Assembly: GCA_902584365.1 (NCBI GenBank) | Contig: CACHZG010000003.1 | Location: 23,453-87,452, forward strand | DNA length: 64,000 bases | Direction: 5' to 3' | DNA from: an uncultured Pelagibacteraceae bacterium | GTDB taxonomy: Bacteria > Pseudomonadota > Alphaproteobacteria > Pelagibacterales > Pelagibacteraceae | Part shown: positions 9,492-20,378 of the stretch, piece by piece | Position numbering within the stretch: position 1 is the first letter of the stretch | Layout of the letters: each line of letters opens with the position of its first letter | Made by a program: the position numbers and the translations under genes | The notes under the pieces: model-generated | Told to the model about the DNA's origin: nothing | Database searches by the model: none | Seen by the model: the letters and a program-made list of their open reading frames with translations, nothing else

Positions 9492-10040
9492 TTAAACTTT
9501 ATCCTTTTTAAAGTAATCTGATGAAAAGAAAGTAAAAGAGAGTGTCACATCAGAAATTTTACTAGTTTTTTTATCATCAACTACTTCCGGGTCTAGAAAA
9601 AAAGTTAAAATAAATTCTTTTTTTTCTCCAACTTTTAGGGTTTGTTTCTCAAAACAAAAACATCCAACCTTGTTTAAGTAGACTCCGAAAGGTGCTGGTG
9701 AAACATTAAATGTGGCAGATCCTGAGGTTATTTGATTGCTCTCATTTTCAACAAAAAATTTAACATTATGAACCTGACCGGGTTTAAGATCCAAAGTATT
9801 TTTTTCTGGATAAAATTTCCAAGCTAAATCCCCATTAGAATTAGTGTCAAATCGAACTTTGTAATCTTGATTTATAACTATTTTTGGTAACTCTTTTTGT
9901 GACGCGTTTTGTGTAGTTCCTCCAAATCCTGTAACTCTACAAAATAAGTCATATAATGGAACTGCAGCAAAAGATAAACCGAGCATTAAGAAAAATATTG
10001 ATACTAATGCAATAGGTGTTAATTTTTTTTTATCTAACAT
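9492..10040 (-). CDS. ctaG: Cytochrome c oxidase copper-delivery protein CtaG/Cox11
   Basis: Delivers copper to the CuB site of subunit I. The 182-residue protein has one N-terminal membrane helix (ALVSIFFLMLGLSFAAVPLYDLFCRVTGFGG), the family hallmark, and then a periplasmic immunoglobulin-like domain. The copper-binding pair is visible in GCFCFEKQTL, and FFLDPE follows near the end. The ATG lies two bases upstream of the stop of a 36-codon membrane peptide gene. It is part of the oxidase operon. Confidence 0.96.
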   Translation of the reverse strand: MLDKKKLTPIALVSIFFLMLGLSFAAVPLYDLFCRVTGFGGTTQNASQKELPKIVINQDYKVRFDTNSNGDLAWKFYPEKNTLDLKPGQVHNVKFFVENESNQITSGSATFNVSPAPFGVYLNKVGCFCFEKQTLKVGEKKEFILTFFLDPEVVDDKKTSKISDVTLSFTFFSSDYFKKDKV

Positions 10041-10042
10041 TG

Positions 10043-10153
10043 CTAAATTTCCCTGTTGTATATACCAATGTTATAAAAAGTCATCAAAAATAAAAAAATC
10101 ATAAATATTATTAAAGCTAACGCGGTAATTAAATTTTTCTTTTTTTTATCCAT
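10043..10153 (-). CDS. 36-residue single-helix membrane peptide, CoxF-like by position
   Basis: A small open frame read directly from the sequence between ctaB and ctaG: MDKKKKNLITALALIIFM, a hydrophobic helix to FMTFY, then NIGIYNREI and a TAG stop. The lysine-rich N-terminus followed by one membrane helix predicts a type II orientation. The ATG overlaps the 3' end of ctaB by 8 bases, and the stop lies two bases before ctaG. Many alphaproteobacteria have a tiny CoxF-type protein at this place in the oxidase operon. The role is unknown, with assembly or stabilisation the likeliest guess from context. Confidence rests on clean operon spacing, not on sequence similarity. Confidence 0.75.
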   Translation of the reverse strand: MDKKKKNLITALALIIFMIFLFLMTFYNIGIYNREI

Positions 10154-11072
10154 AATAAATACCTATGAATCTATCAATTAAAATTAGTAAAAATATTAAA
10201 AATAAATAGAAAATAGAATATACAAATACTTTTTTGGCTAAAATGTTACTTTTTACTAATGATTGAGATTTAAGTAATAAAAAACAAAGAAAAACATAAT
10301 ATAAAGTAAGAATTAAATTTAATGACGAAATAAACAAACCACTTAAATTAAAGTAATATGTAGAAGCCACTGCTGGTATCATTAAAAGTGAGTAAATAAA
10401 AATATTTTTTTTTGTTACATCAGCTCCAGATATTAAAGGAAGCATAGGTATTTTTGCTTTTTTATAATCGTCCGCTTTGTATAAACTCAAGGCCCAAAAA
10501 TGTGAAGGTGTCCAAAAAAAAATAATAAGAAAAAGTATTAATGGAGCGATAGAAATATTTCCAGTTGAAATAGTCCAGCCAATTACCGGTGGAAGAGCTC
10601 CTGCGGCACCTCCAATAACGATATTTTGAGATGTTTTTCTTTTTAACCAAACTGTATACACAAAAAAATAAAAACTAATTGTTACTGCTAATAGTAAAGC
10701 AGACAATAAATTTGAGCTTAAATACAAAAGACAGATTGATATAATACTCAACATTATACCAAAAATTAAAGCTTGTTTTTTTTTAACCTTTCCAACAGGT
10801 ATAGGTCTTAAACATGTTCTCGACATCACTGCATCTAAATCAGCCTCATACCACATATTTAATGTACCTGCTGCGCCTGCACCTAAAGCTACTGCAAATA
10901 GTGAAATTAATGATGATGCAAAGCTAATTTTATTTGGAGCAACTAGCATTCCTACCATGCAAGTAAATAAAACTAAGGACATTACTCTTGGTTTCATAAG
11001 TTTTATAAAAGGTTTTAAACTTACTGAATAGAAAGATGAAAAAAATTTTGTTTTTACAGTTGTTGGTATCAA
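10146..11072 (-). CDS. ctaB: Protohaem IX farnesyltransferase (haem O synthase)
   Basis: Farnesylates haem b to haem o, the precursor of haem a for the oxidase. The 308-residue polytopic protein belongs to the UbiA superfamily. It shows the aspartate-rich block NMWYEADLDAVMSRTCLRPIP (here split into NMWYEADLDAVM and RTCLRPIP) and LKPRVMS-like sequence (MKPRVMSLVLF) before the first helix. The start is TTG at 11072, one base after the ctaD stop; the next Met at residue 26 would delete the usual N-terminal segment. It lies between ctaD and the small membrane peptide gene. Confidence 0.94.
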   Translation of the reverse strand: MIPTTVKTKFFSSFYSVSLKPFIKLMKPRVMSLVLFTCMVGMLVAPNKISFASSLISLFAVALGAGAAGTLNMWYEADLDAVMSRTCLRPIPVGKVKKKQALIFGIMLSIISICLLYLSSNLLSALLLAVTISFYFFVYTVWLKRKTSQNIVIGGAAGALPPVIGWTISTGNISIAPLILFLIIFFWTPSHFWALSLYKADDYKKAKIPMLPLISGADVTKKNIFIYSLLMIPAVASTYYFNLSGLFISSLNLILTLYYVFLCFLLLKSQSLVKSNILAKKVFVYSIFYLFLIFLLILIDRFIGIYYG

Positions 11073-11073
11073 T

Positions 11074-13520
<2,447 letters not shown>

Positions 13521-13554
13521 TTTTATAATTTCACAATTTCAATAAATGCGACAA

Positions 13555-14268
13555 TTAATGTTCATTAAGAACAAATTTAACCAGGGAAATAGCGCTTATA
13601 ACAGCGGTATCTGTTCTTAGTATATTTTTGGAAAGGGAAAATGAATAAGTATTGCTCTTCGAATTTATCAATTCTCTCTCGTTAGGTGAAAAATCTCCCT
13701 CTGGGCCAATTAGCACAGAAAAAAAATTTGCTTCTTTAAGAATTTCTTTTTTTAAATTATTTTTTGAATTCACGTCTGCAAATAATAACTTTGTAGAGCC
13801 ATCTAAATTTTTCAAAAAATCTTTTAGGTTAGTTACTTTAGATATTTCTGGAGGAAACAATTGATTAGATTGTTCAGAGGCTCCGATAGCAATTTTTTTT
13901 GCTCTTTCTAAATTTAATTCTTTTACCTCTGTTCTCTCCGATAAAATTGGTATTATTTTATGTACACCAAGCTCTGTTGCTTTTTGTAAAATATTATCCA
14001 TTGGCCCTTTTTTAACCAAACAGATTGCTATTTCAATATTTGATGGTTTAAAGGAGTCTTTGATCTTTTTTAAATATTTTACTTCTACCCTATCTTTGTT
14101 TAAAAAGATTATCTCACACAACCACTCCCCTTCTTTGTTAAACAAATTTAAATTGGAACCCCTTTTTAATCTCATTACATTCACAACATAATGGGTGTGC
14201 TCTTTTGATAATAAACAAGTTGTATTTTCAATTATATTTTCTGGGTGGAATAATCTTATATTACTCAT
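13555..14268 (-). CDS. rsmE: 16S rRNA m3U1498 methyltransferase RsmE
   Basis: SPOUT-family enzyme that methylates N3 of U1498 in 16S rRNA using SAM. The 237-residue protein has an N-terminal PUA-like domain (HYVVNVMRLKRGSNLNLFN) and a C-terminal knot domain. The knot carries the SAM-binding blocks VLIGPEGDFSPNE and LSKNILRTDTAVISAI, which are diagnostic. The gene is divergent from the HAD gene, with only 17 bases between starts. The dense C-terminal motifs make the assignment secure. Confidence 0.95.
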   Translation of the reverse strand: MSNIRLFHPENIIENTTCLLSKEHTHYVVNVMRLKRGSNLNLFNKEGEWLCEIIFLNKDRVEVKYLKKIKDSFKPSNIEIAICLVKKGPMDNILQKATELGVHKIIPILSERTEVKELNLERAKKIAIGASEQSNQLFPPEISKVTNLKDFLKNLDGSTKLLFADVNSKNNLKKEILKEANFFSVLIGPEGDFSPNERELINSKSNTYSFSLSKNILRTDTAVISAISLVKFVLNEH

Positions 14269-14285
14269 TAATATTAATTTAAATT

Positions 14286-14948
14286 ATGAAAAATATTAAA
14301 GCAATAATTTTTGATGCTTACGGTACTCTTTTTGATGTCAATTCAGCTGCTGAAAAATGTAAAGATAAAATAGGTAATAAGTGGGAAGGTTTTGCTAATT
14401 ACTGGAGAACGACACAACTAGAATATACTTGGCTTAGAAGTTTAATGAATAGACATAAAGATTTTTGGCAAGTGACAGAAGAGAGTTTAGATAAATCAAT
14501 GAAGGCTTTCGATATAAATACTTCGATGAGGAGTGAATTGTTAGACCTTTACAAAGTACTTTCACCTTTTAAAGAAGTTCCTAAAGTTTTAAAAACTCTA
14601 AAAGAAAAAAATTATAAACTTGGTATTCTTTCAAACGGTACACCTGCCCTTCTCAATGAATTAATTAATAGCAATAACTTAAAAAATATTTTTGATGACA
14701 TATTTTCAATTGAAGAAGTCGGAATTTATAAACCTAGCTCAAAGGTTTATGACATGCCAATTAAAAAATATAATGTACAAAAAGAAGAAGTGGCATTTTT
14801 AAGTGCAAATACCTGGGATGTATCTGGTGGTGGAAACTACGGTTACAATTCTATTTGGGTAAATAGAAATAATAATATTTTTGATAATCTTGATTATAAA
14901 CCTAGAAATGAAATAAATAATTTGAAACAATTATTAGATATAGTATAA
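14286..14948 (+). CDS. Haloacid dehalogenase, type II family
   Basis: A 220-residue HAD hydrolase with the catalytic nucleophile in IIFDAYGTLFDVNS (Asp10). It matches the L-2-haloacid dehalogenase subgroup: the cap contains WRTTQLEYTWLRSLM, and FSIEEVGIYKPSSKVYDM and LSANTWDVSGGGNYGYNSIWVNR follow. In characterised members these regions hold the halide-binding Trp/Asn and the catalytic Lys and Asp. It may dehalogenate short 2-haloacids or act on another small carboxylate; the substrate cannot be read from sequence. It opens a plus-strand run of redox-related genes. Confidence 0.88.
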   Translation: MKNIKAIIFDAYGTLFDVNSAAEKCKDKIGNKWEGFANYWRTTQLEYTWLRSLMNRHKDFWQVTEESLDKSMKAFDINTSMRSELLDLYKVLSPFKEVPKVLKTLKEKNYKLGILSNGTPALLNELINSNNLKNIFDDIFSIEEVGIYKPSSKVYDMPIKKYNVQKEEVAFLSANTWDVSGGGNYGYNSIWVNRNNNIFDNLDYKPRNEINNLKQLLDIV

Positions 14949-14970
14949 GCTGAAAATATGGAGAATTTAA

Positions 14971-15210
14971 ATGACTAAAGGACAAAGAGCTGGAGAGACA
15001 CCGATCGGAGTTGACGTAGTAGAGGGTAAATCTTATTACTGGTGCACTTGTGGAAAAAGTTTAAAACAACCTTTTTGTGATGGATCGCACAAGGGTACAA
15101 CTTTTAAGCCTTTTGTATTTAAAGCAGACCAGTCAAAAAAAGTTTTTTTCTGCACATGTAAACAGACAAATGATAAGCCAATGTGCGATGGTTCGCATAA
15201 TATAATGTAA
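14971..15210 (+). CDS. Double CDGSH iron-sulfur domain protein
   Basis: A 79-residue protein with two tandem CDGSH [2Fe-2S] motifs: CTCGKSLKQPFCDGSHKGT and CTCKQTNDKPMCDGSH. Each provides three cysteines and one histidine, the mitoNEET-type ligand set. There is no membrane anchor, so it should be cytosolic. A GGAG ribosome site precedes the ATG. It lies 2 bases before the pirin gene, suggesting a shared role in iron-sulfur or redox handling. Family members are implicated in cluster transfer and redox sensing, but a specific function cannot be assigned. Confidence 0.9.
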   Translation: MTKGQRAGETPIGVDVVEGKSYYWCTCGKSLKQPFCDGSHKGTTFKPFVFKADQSKKVFFCTCKQTNDKPMCDGSHNIM

Positions 15211-15212
15211 AG

Positions 15213-16055
15213 ATGAAAAATATTGAAATTAAAAAAATTGTAAAAGCTTTAAACGCATCAGATGGAGCTGGCGTAAAACTAAAGAGAAGTATTGGAACCC
15301 CTGAGGCAGATTATATTGATCCTTTCTTAATGCTCGATGAATTCGGATCTGAAAATAAAGATGATTACGTTGCAGGTTTTCCTCCTCATCCTCATAGAGG
15401 AATAGAAACTGTAACTTATATGTTGAATGGAGAGTTTGAACATCAAGATAGCACTGGAGCTAAAGGTATAATGACATCAGGAGATGTGCAATGGATGAAA
15501 ACTGGTAGAGGGATAATACATTCTGAAATGCCTGTAATGAAAGAAGGAAAATTATTAGGTTTTCAACTTTGGATTAACATGCCGGCAAAAATGAAAAAGA
15601 ATAAACCTAAATATCTTTATATAAAAGGAAATGAACTTGGAGAGCACAAGGATAATGAAAAAATTGTAAAAGTAATTGCAGGAAAATATGAAAAAGCTGA
15701 GGGACCCGAAAAAAATCACAATGTAGATCCGATATATTTTCATATTATTTTAAATGAGGGAAAGGAGTTTCATTGTGACGTTCCTGCAGGACACAATTCT
15801 TTTATATACTTGCTTAAAGGTGAATTAAAAATTGGAAAAAAAAACCATAATAAAACAACTGATTCAAACTTAATTTTACTTGAGCGGGGAAATAATCTTA
15901 AAGTAAAAGCTGAAAAAAAATCTGAATTTTTATTTATAGCTGGAAAGCCAATTGGTGAACCAATCGCTAGAGGTGGTCCGTTTGTGATGAATACGAAATC
16001 TGAAATTCTAGAAGCAATTCAAGATTATAATAACGGAACATTTGCTAAATATTAA
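15213..16055 (+). CDS. Pirin family protein (bicupin)
   Basis: A 280-residue bicupin. The metal-binding N-terminal cupin motif is visible in FPPHPHRGIETVTYML (two His) and in WMKTGRGIIHSEMP (His), with Glu in the HQDSTG region. Bacterial pirins such as YhhW can show quercetin 2,3-dioxygenase activity, and others bind metabolic enzymes; the native role here is unknown. The second cupin (HCDVPAGHNSFIYLLKGEL) keeps the fold. It is tightly packed between the CDGSH gene and a quinone reductase gene, pointing to a redox-stress setting. Confidence 0.92.
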   Translation: MKNIEIKKIVKALNASDGAGVKLKRSIGTPEADYIDPFLMLDEFGSENKDDYVAGFPPHPHRGIETVTYMLNGEFEHQDSTGAKGIMTSGDVQWMKTGRGIIHSEMPVMKEGKLLGFQLWINMPAKMKKNKPKYLYIKGNELGEHKDNEKIVKVIAGKYEKAEGPEKNHNVDPIYFHIILNEGKEFHCDVPAGHNSFIYLLKGELKIGKKNHNKTTDSNLILLERGNNLKVKAEKKSEFLFIAGKPIGEPIARGGPFVMNTKSEILEAIQDYNNGTFAKY

Positions 16056-16077
16056 AAGGTAAAGTACGTTTCGCTAA

Positions 16078-17052
16078 ATGCCAAAATCAATTATTATAAA
16101 AAAAAATGGTGGACCTGAGGTTTTAGAACTTCATGATGTTAAAATTGGATCTCCCGGTCCCAATGAAATTAAAGTTACAAATCATGCGATAGGATTAAAT
16201 TATATTGATACTTACCATAGATCTGGATTATATCCGCTCAAGCTACCAATTGGTATTGGCTTAGAAGCTGCTGGAAAAATTGATGAGGTAGGTTCTAATG
16301 TCACGGAATTTAATAAAGGAGACAACATAGCTTATGCTTCTCCTCCGCTTGGGGCGTACTCGCAACAAAGAATCATTCCTGCAAATGTTGCAGTAAAAGT
16401 TCCTAATGGTATTTCTCATGAAATAGCAGCAACATTAATGACTAAAGGATTAACAACAAATTATTTGTTAACAAAAACATATAAATTGAGGGCAGGAGAA
16501 ACTGTTTTATTTCATGCAGCTGCTGGTGGTGTTGGTCAAATTTTTGCACAGTGGGCAAATAGTATTGGCGCAAAAGTAATTGGGACAGTCGGATCAGATG
16601 AAAAAATTAAAGTTGCCAGAGAAAATGGTTATGCTCATGTAATAAATTACTCAAAGGTTGACTTTGCAAAAGAAGTTTTGAATTTAACAAATAATAAGGG
16701 TGTGCCAGCTGTTTTTGATGGCGTTGGGAAAAAAACATTTCAAGGATCAATTTCCTGTTTAAAAGTAAGAGGTATGTTAATAAGTTTTGGCAATGCTTCT
16801 GGACCTCTCGATCCTGTAAACGTGCCTAAAGATATTCAGCCACGAGGTCTTTATTTAACGCGACCATCAATTGGTCAATATTTTACTAATAGAAAAGAAT
16901 TGCAAGCTGGTGCTGATCAAATTTTTGAAAAAGTAAAATTTGGTAAGATTAAAATTAGAATTTTTAAAAGATATAAACTTTCTGATGCTAAGTATGCTCA
17001 TGCAGATCTTGAGGCTAGAAAATTAACTGGTCCATCTATTCTTATTCCTTAA
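16078..17052 (+). CDS. qor: NADPH:quinone oxidoreductase, zeta-crystallin type
   Basis: MDR-superfamily quinone reductase, 324 residues. The start MPKSIIIKKNGGPEVLELHD and the block NYIDTYHRSGLYPLKLP are characteristic of QOR1. The cofactor-binding loop is HAAAGGVGQIFAQWA. No structural or catalytic zinc cysteines are seen, as expected for QOR. It would reduce quinones with NADPH, usually one electron at a time. It overlaps the DUF1289 start by one base (TAATG) and is probably co-transcribed with the CDGSH and pirin genes. Confidence 0.92.
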   Translation: MPKSIIIKKNGGPEVLELHDVKIGSPGPNEIKVTNHAIGLNYIDTYHRSGLYPLKLPIGIGLEAAGKIDEVGSNVTEFNKGDNIAYASPPLGAYSQQRIIPANVAVKVPNGISHEIAATLMTKGLTTNYLLTKTYKLRAGETVLFHAAAGGVGQIFAQWANSIGAKVIGTVGSDEKIKVARENGYAHVINYSKVDFAKEVLNLTNNKGVPAVFDGVGKKTFQGSISCLKVRGMLISFGNASGPLDPVNVPKDIQPRGLYLTRPSIGQYFTNRKELQAGADQIFEKVKFGKIKIRIFKRYKLSDAKYAHADLEARKLTGPSILIP

Positions 17053-17318
17053 TGAGTAGTAAAATTATATCCCCTTGTATAAGTATATGTAAAACTGAGC
17101 CAATAACAGGTTATTGTTATGGTTGTGCTAGGACTAATGAAGAGAAAAAGATTTGGAAAGATGAAAAAACTAGTGACGCCTGGAAAAAAGAAAACCTTAA
17201 TTTGATTAAAGCTAGAATGAAGGGCTGGCAACTAGACACTTTCAATGAGTCTTACAAAAATAAAGAGAAAGAAGGAATATCATTATACAAAAAAAATAAC
17301 TTGCAAAAAAAAATTTAA
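17052..17318 (+). CDS. DUF1289 family protein
   Basis: An 88-residue protein with the DUF1289 cysteine pattern SPCISICKTEPITGYCYGC, four cysteines that could bind iron-sulfur or zinc, followed by RTNEEKKIWKD. The C-terminal half is lysine-rich and poorly conserved. Proteins of this family are common in proteobacteria and have no established function. It is translationally coupled to the quinone reductase gene, and its 3' end overlaps the convergent DUF2721 gene by 4 bases. Confidence 0.85.
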   Translation: MSSKIISPCISICKTEPITGYCYGCARTNEEKKIWKDEKTSDAWKKENLNLIKARMKGWQLDTFNESYKNKEKEGISLYKKNNLQKKI

Positions 17319-17725
17319 AGATCTTTTTTCATAGAGTCCATGTCGCTTAAGTGATATTTTAAAGCCTCATTTGACATTCTAACTTCTTGTAAAAACAAAA
17401 AAATAGAAATTATCATACATACACAACATAAGGCAAAACTTAATCTGGCGTAAAAAGTTAAATCCAAATATAATAGTAGCACTGTCAGCATATTAAAAAG
17501 AAATCCAAAAGAAGAAAATCCCATTACATATTTTAAGTAATTAGTTCTTTTATTTAAAACATGTAATTGATTTTCTAACTCAGGTGGAACTTTTTTTTCA
17601 AAAGTGTATTTATCATGTAATTGTCTAATTAAAGCGCTTAGGGTATGAAAACGGTTACTATACATTGTCATCATAAGAGGAATTGCCGGGAACATTAAAG
17701 CTGCGACTGTATAATCTATATCCAT
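17315..17725 (-). CDS. DUF2721 family membrane protein
   Basis: A 136-residue protein with three hydrophobic segments: one near the N-terminus (YTVAALMFPAIPLMM) and two in the C-terminal half (YVMGFSSFGFLFNMLTVLLL and ARLSFALCCVCMIISIFLFL). A charged amphipathic stretch (RFHTLSALIRQLHDKY) joins them, the layout of the DUF2721 family. Function is unknown. It is a lone minus-strand gene between convergent DUF1289 and divergent ubiA. Confidence 0.8.
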   Translation of the reverse strand: MDIDYTVAALMFPAIPLMMTMYSNRFHTLSALIRQLHDKYTFEKKVPPELENQLHVLNKRTNYLKYVMGFSSFGFLFNMLTVLLLYLDLTFYARLSFALCCVCMIISIFLFLQEVRMSNEALKYHLSDMDSMKKDL

Positions 17726-17776
17726 CGAATCAAATTGATTATGAAGTTAGTGTTTGATATTTACAAGTAATAATTG

Positions 17777-18628
17777 ATGCATCATTTAAATATTTTCATA
17801 AATTTGACTAGATTAAATAAACCTATTGGTTTTATGCTTTTATTTTGGCCTTGTTCTTGGGGATTAGCTTATGCATTTAAATACAATCAAAACTTGGAGT
17901 TATTTATTTATTATCTTGTTCTTTTTTTTCTAGGATCAGTTTTAATGAGAAGCGCGGGTTGTATAGTTAATGATATTGTTGACAAAAATTTTGATAGACA
18001 AGTTGAAAGAACGAAAAATAGACCTATTGCCTCTGGTGTAATTTCGTTAAAGAGATCATTTTTTTATGTTCTGACTCTATGTTCGCTAGCTTTTGTGATA
18101 CTTATCCAATTTAATTTTTTTACAATTATACTTGGAATGAGTTCAATGATATTAGCTTTCATATACCCATTCATGAAAAGAATAACTTATTGGCCACAAT
18201 TATTTTTAGGATTAACTTTTAATTGGGGTATCATCATGGCTTGGGCTGCGATGGACATGAACTTTAATCTAGAGATTATATTGCTTTATTTCGCAGCCAT
18301 ATTTTGGACATTGGGTTATGACACTATTTATGGGGTTCAGGATATGTCAGATGATGAAATAATAGGATTAAAGTCAACGGCTATTAAATTTAAAAATAAT
18401 ATTAAATTATTTGTTGGTACCAGTTACGCCATTACAATATTTTTCTTATTTTTAATTTTATATAACAAAATAGGTGTTAATATTATATCTATTTTATTTA
18501 TTTTATTTATTTCTTTAAAAATTTTTCAAATTTTTTATTTCGATAAGAAAACCCCCCAAAAATGTTTAAATGCTTTCAAACTAAATAACTTATCAGGTTT
18601 AGTCTTATTTTTGGTATTTGTGATATAA
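17777..18628 (+). CDS. ubiA: 4-hydroxybenzoate polyprenyltransferase UbiA
   Basis: Attaches the polyprenyl tail to 4-hydroxybenzoate in ubiquinone synthesis, in the inner membrane. The 283-residue protein has the two aspartate-rich motifs NDIVDKNFDRQVERTKNRP and YDTIYGVQDMSDDE. The start chosen is ATG at 17777; a TTG codon directly upstream at 17774 is also in frame but less likely. N-terminal helices follow the LTRLNKPIGFMLLFWPCSW block. It lies 3 bases ahead of msbA, so the two may be co-transcribed. Confidence 0.95.
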   Translation: MHHLNIFINLTRLNKPIGFMLLFWPCSWGLAYAFKYNQNLELFIYYLVLFFLGSVLMRSAGCIVNDIVDKNFDRQVERTKNRPIASGVISLKRSFFYVLTLCSLAFVILIQFNFFTIILGMSSMILAFIYPFMKRITYWPQLFLGLTFNWGIIMAWAAMDMNFNLEIILLYFAAIFWTLGYDTIYGVQDMSDDEIIGLKSTAIKFKNNIKLFVGTSYAITIFFLFLILYNKIGVNIISILFILFISLKIFQIFYFDKKTPQKCLNAFKLNNLSGLVLFLVFVI

Positions 18629-18631
18629 GTT

Positions 18632-20374
18632 ATGGAAAAAGGTGAATTAATAAAAATATTAAGAAGATTATACGAAGAAAATATAAAAAAATATTTGAAG
18701 GTTATTTTTCTTGCATTATTTTTATCAGTGATAGTTGCTATAAGTACTTCAAGTACCGCATGGTTGTTAGATCCTGCAGTAAAGAAAATTTTTTTAGACA
18801 AAGATAATAATTTAGCAATATTAATTCCCTTAGCAATCGTATTAGCTTTTACTGCAAAAGGATTGTCTCTTTATTTTGCTCGAACTTTAATTTTTACAGT
18901 TGGAAACAAGATTTCAGGAGAATTACAGAAAAAAATAGCTGGACATATTTTAGTTTCAGATGTGCAAACTTTAGATAATAGACACTCTGGTAAATACGTG
19001 GGAAATATTATGTACGATTGTACTCAAGTTCAATCTTTTGTAAGTGCTGGAGTACTTAATTTAATGAAAGACAGTTTAACTTTGTTAGGACTCACATGTT
19101 TAATGTTCTATCAAAATTGGAAGTTAGCTATATTTGCATTATTAATAATGCCTGTAGCAGCTGCTTTAGTAAAATCATTAGGAAAAAGAATGGGTAAAGC
19201 AACTGGCGAAGCAGGTTCAGTTGCGGGAATAGTAGCTACTTTTTTAAATGAAATTATCAAAGGCTCAAGAATGATTAAAATTTATCAAAGAGAAAAAGAT
19301 GAATTAAAAAATGCCAATGAAAAAATTGACTCTTTAGTTGATAAGAATATCAAAATTGCAAAAATTCTAGTTAGAACTACTCCGATCATGGAAGCTCTTA
19401 CTGGTGTTATGATTGCAGGATTTATTTATTATTCAGGTATTTTAATTTCATCAGGTGAATTGGAAATAAATCAATTTTTTTCATTTTTAGCAGCTATGAT
19501 GTTAGCTTATCAACCAGTTAGATCTTTGGCTACTATAAATATGGCAGCTCATCAGGGAGCTGCAGCAGCAAAGAGAATTTACTCTGTAATTGATAAACCC
19601 ATTCAAATTAAAAATGAAAACAATTTTCCAGATTTAAAAATTAAAAATTGTAATATAATTTTTAAAAATGTTTCTTTTAACTACCAAAAGACTGAAGAAA
19701 AAGCTGTAAAGAATATTAACCTAAATATTAAAGGAGGAGAAATGACAGCTTTTGTAGGACATAGCGGTGCAGGTAAAAGTACAATTATAAATTTATTACC
19801 TAGATTCTATGATCCCCAAAATGGTGAGATCTTGATAGATAATCAAAATATCGTTAATGTAAATTTAAATTCACTTAGAAAAAACATTTCATTAGTCAGC
19901 CAAGACGTCATTTTATTCGATGACACCATTATAGCTAATATTGCTTATGCAAAATTAGACGCAACAAAAGAGGAAATAGAAAACGCGTGTAAATTTGCTG
20001 CTGCTAATGAATTTATTGAAAAATTGCCTAATGGCTATGAGACAATTATTGGTGAAAATGGTATAAGATTGTCTGGGGGGCAAAAGCAAAGATTGTCGAT
20101 TGCAAGAGCTATTTTAAAACAATCCCCTATTATTTTGTTAGATGAGGCCACATCGTCCTTGGACTCGGAGTCTGAAAGAATAGTTCAAAATGCAATAAAT
20201 AATTTAACAAAAAATCGAACAACTTTAGTGATCGCGCATAGATTATCTACCATACATGATGCAAATAAAATATTTGTTATAAAAGATGGAACTATTATTG
20301 ACTCAGGTTCTCATGAACATTTAATTGGGGGATGTAATGAGTATAAAACTTTATATAAAAATCAATTAAAATAA
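18632..20374 (+). CDS. msbA: Lipid A export ABC transporter MsbA (permease-ATPase fusion)
   Basis: Homodimeric flippase with six membrane helices (about residues 15-310) fused to a nucleotide-binding domain. Walker A is GHSGAGKST, the signature is LSGGQKQR, Walker B is ILLDEATSSLD, and the H-loop is VIAHRLST. The 580-residue length is typical. Because waaA, lpxK and a lauroyltransferase follow directly, lipid A-core is the probable substrate. A generic lipid or multidrug exporter of the same family remains possible by sequence alone. Confidence 0.9.
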   Translation: MEKGELIKILRRLYEENIKKYLKVIFLALFLSVIVAISTSSTAWLLDPAVKKIFLDKDNNLAILIPLAIVLAFTAKGLSLYFARTLIFTVGNKISGELQKKIAGHILVSDVQTLDNRHSGKYVGNIMYDCTQVQSFVSAGVLNLMKDSLTLLGLTCLMFYQNWKLAIFALLIMPVAAALVKSLGKRMGKATGEAGSVAGIVATFLNEIIKGSRMIKIYQREKDELKNANEKIDSLVDKNIKIAKILVRTTPIMEALTGVMIAGFIYYSGILISSGELEINQFFSFLAAMMLAYQPVRSLATINMAAHQGAAAAKRIYSVIDKPIQIKNENNFPDLKIKNCNIIFKNVSFNYQKTEEKAVKNINLNIKGGEMTAFVGHSGAGKSTIINLLPRFYDPQNGEILIDNQNIVNVNLNSLRKNISLVSQDVILFDDTIIANIAYAKLDATKEEIENACKFAAANEFIEKLPNGYETIIGENGIRLSGGQKQRLSIARAILKQSPIILLDEATSSLDSESERIVQNAINNLTKNRTTLVIAHRLSTIHDANKIFVIKDGTIIDSGSHEHLIGGCNEYKTLYKNQLK

Positions 20375-20378
20375 ATTG

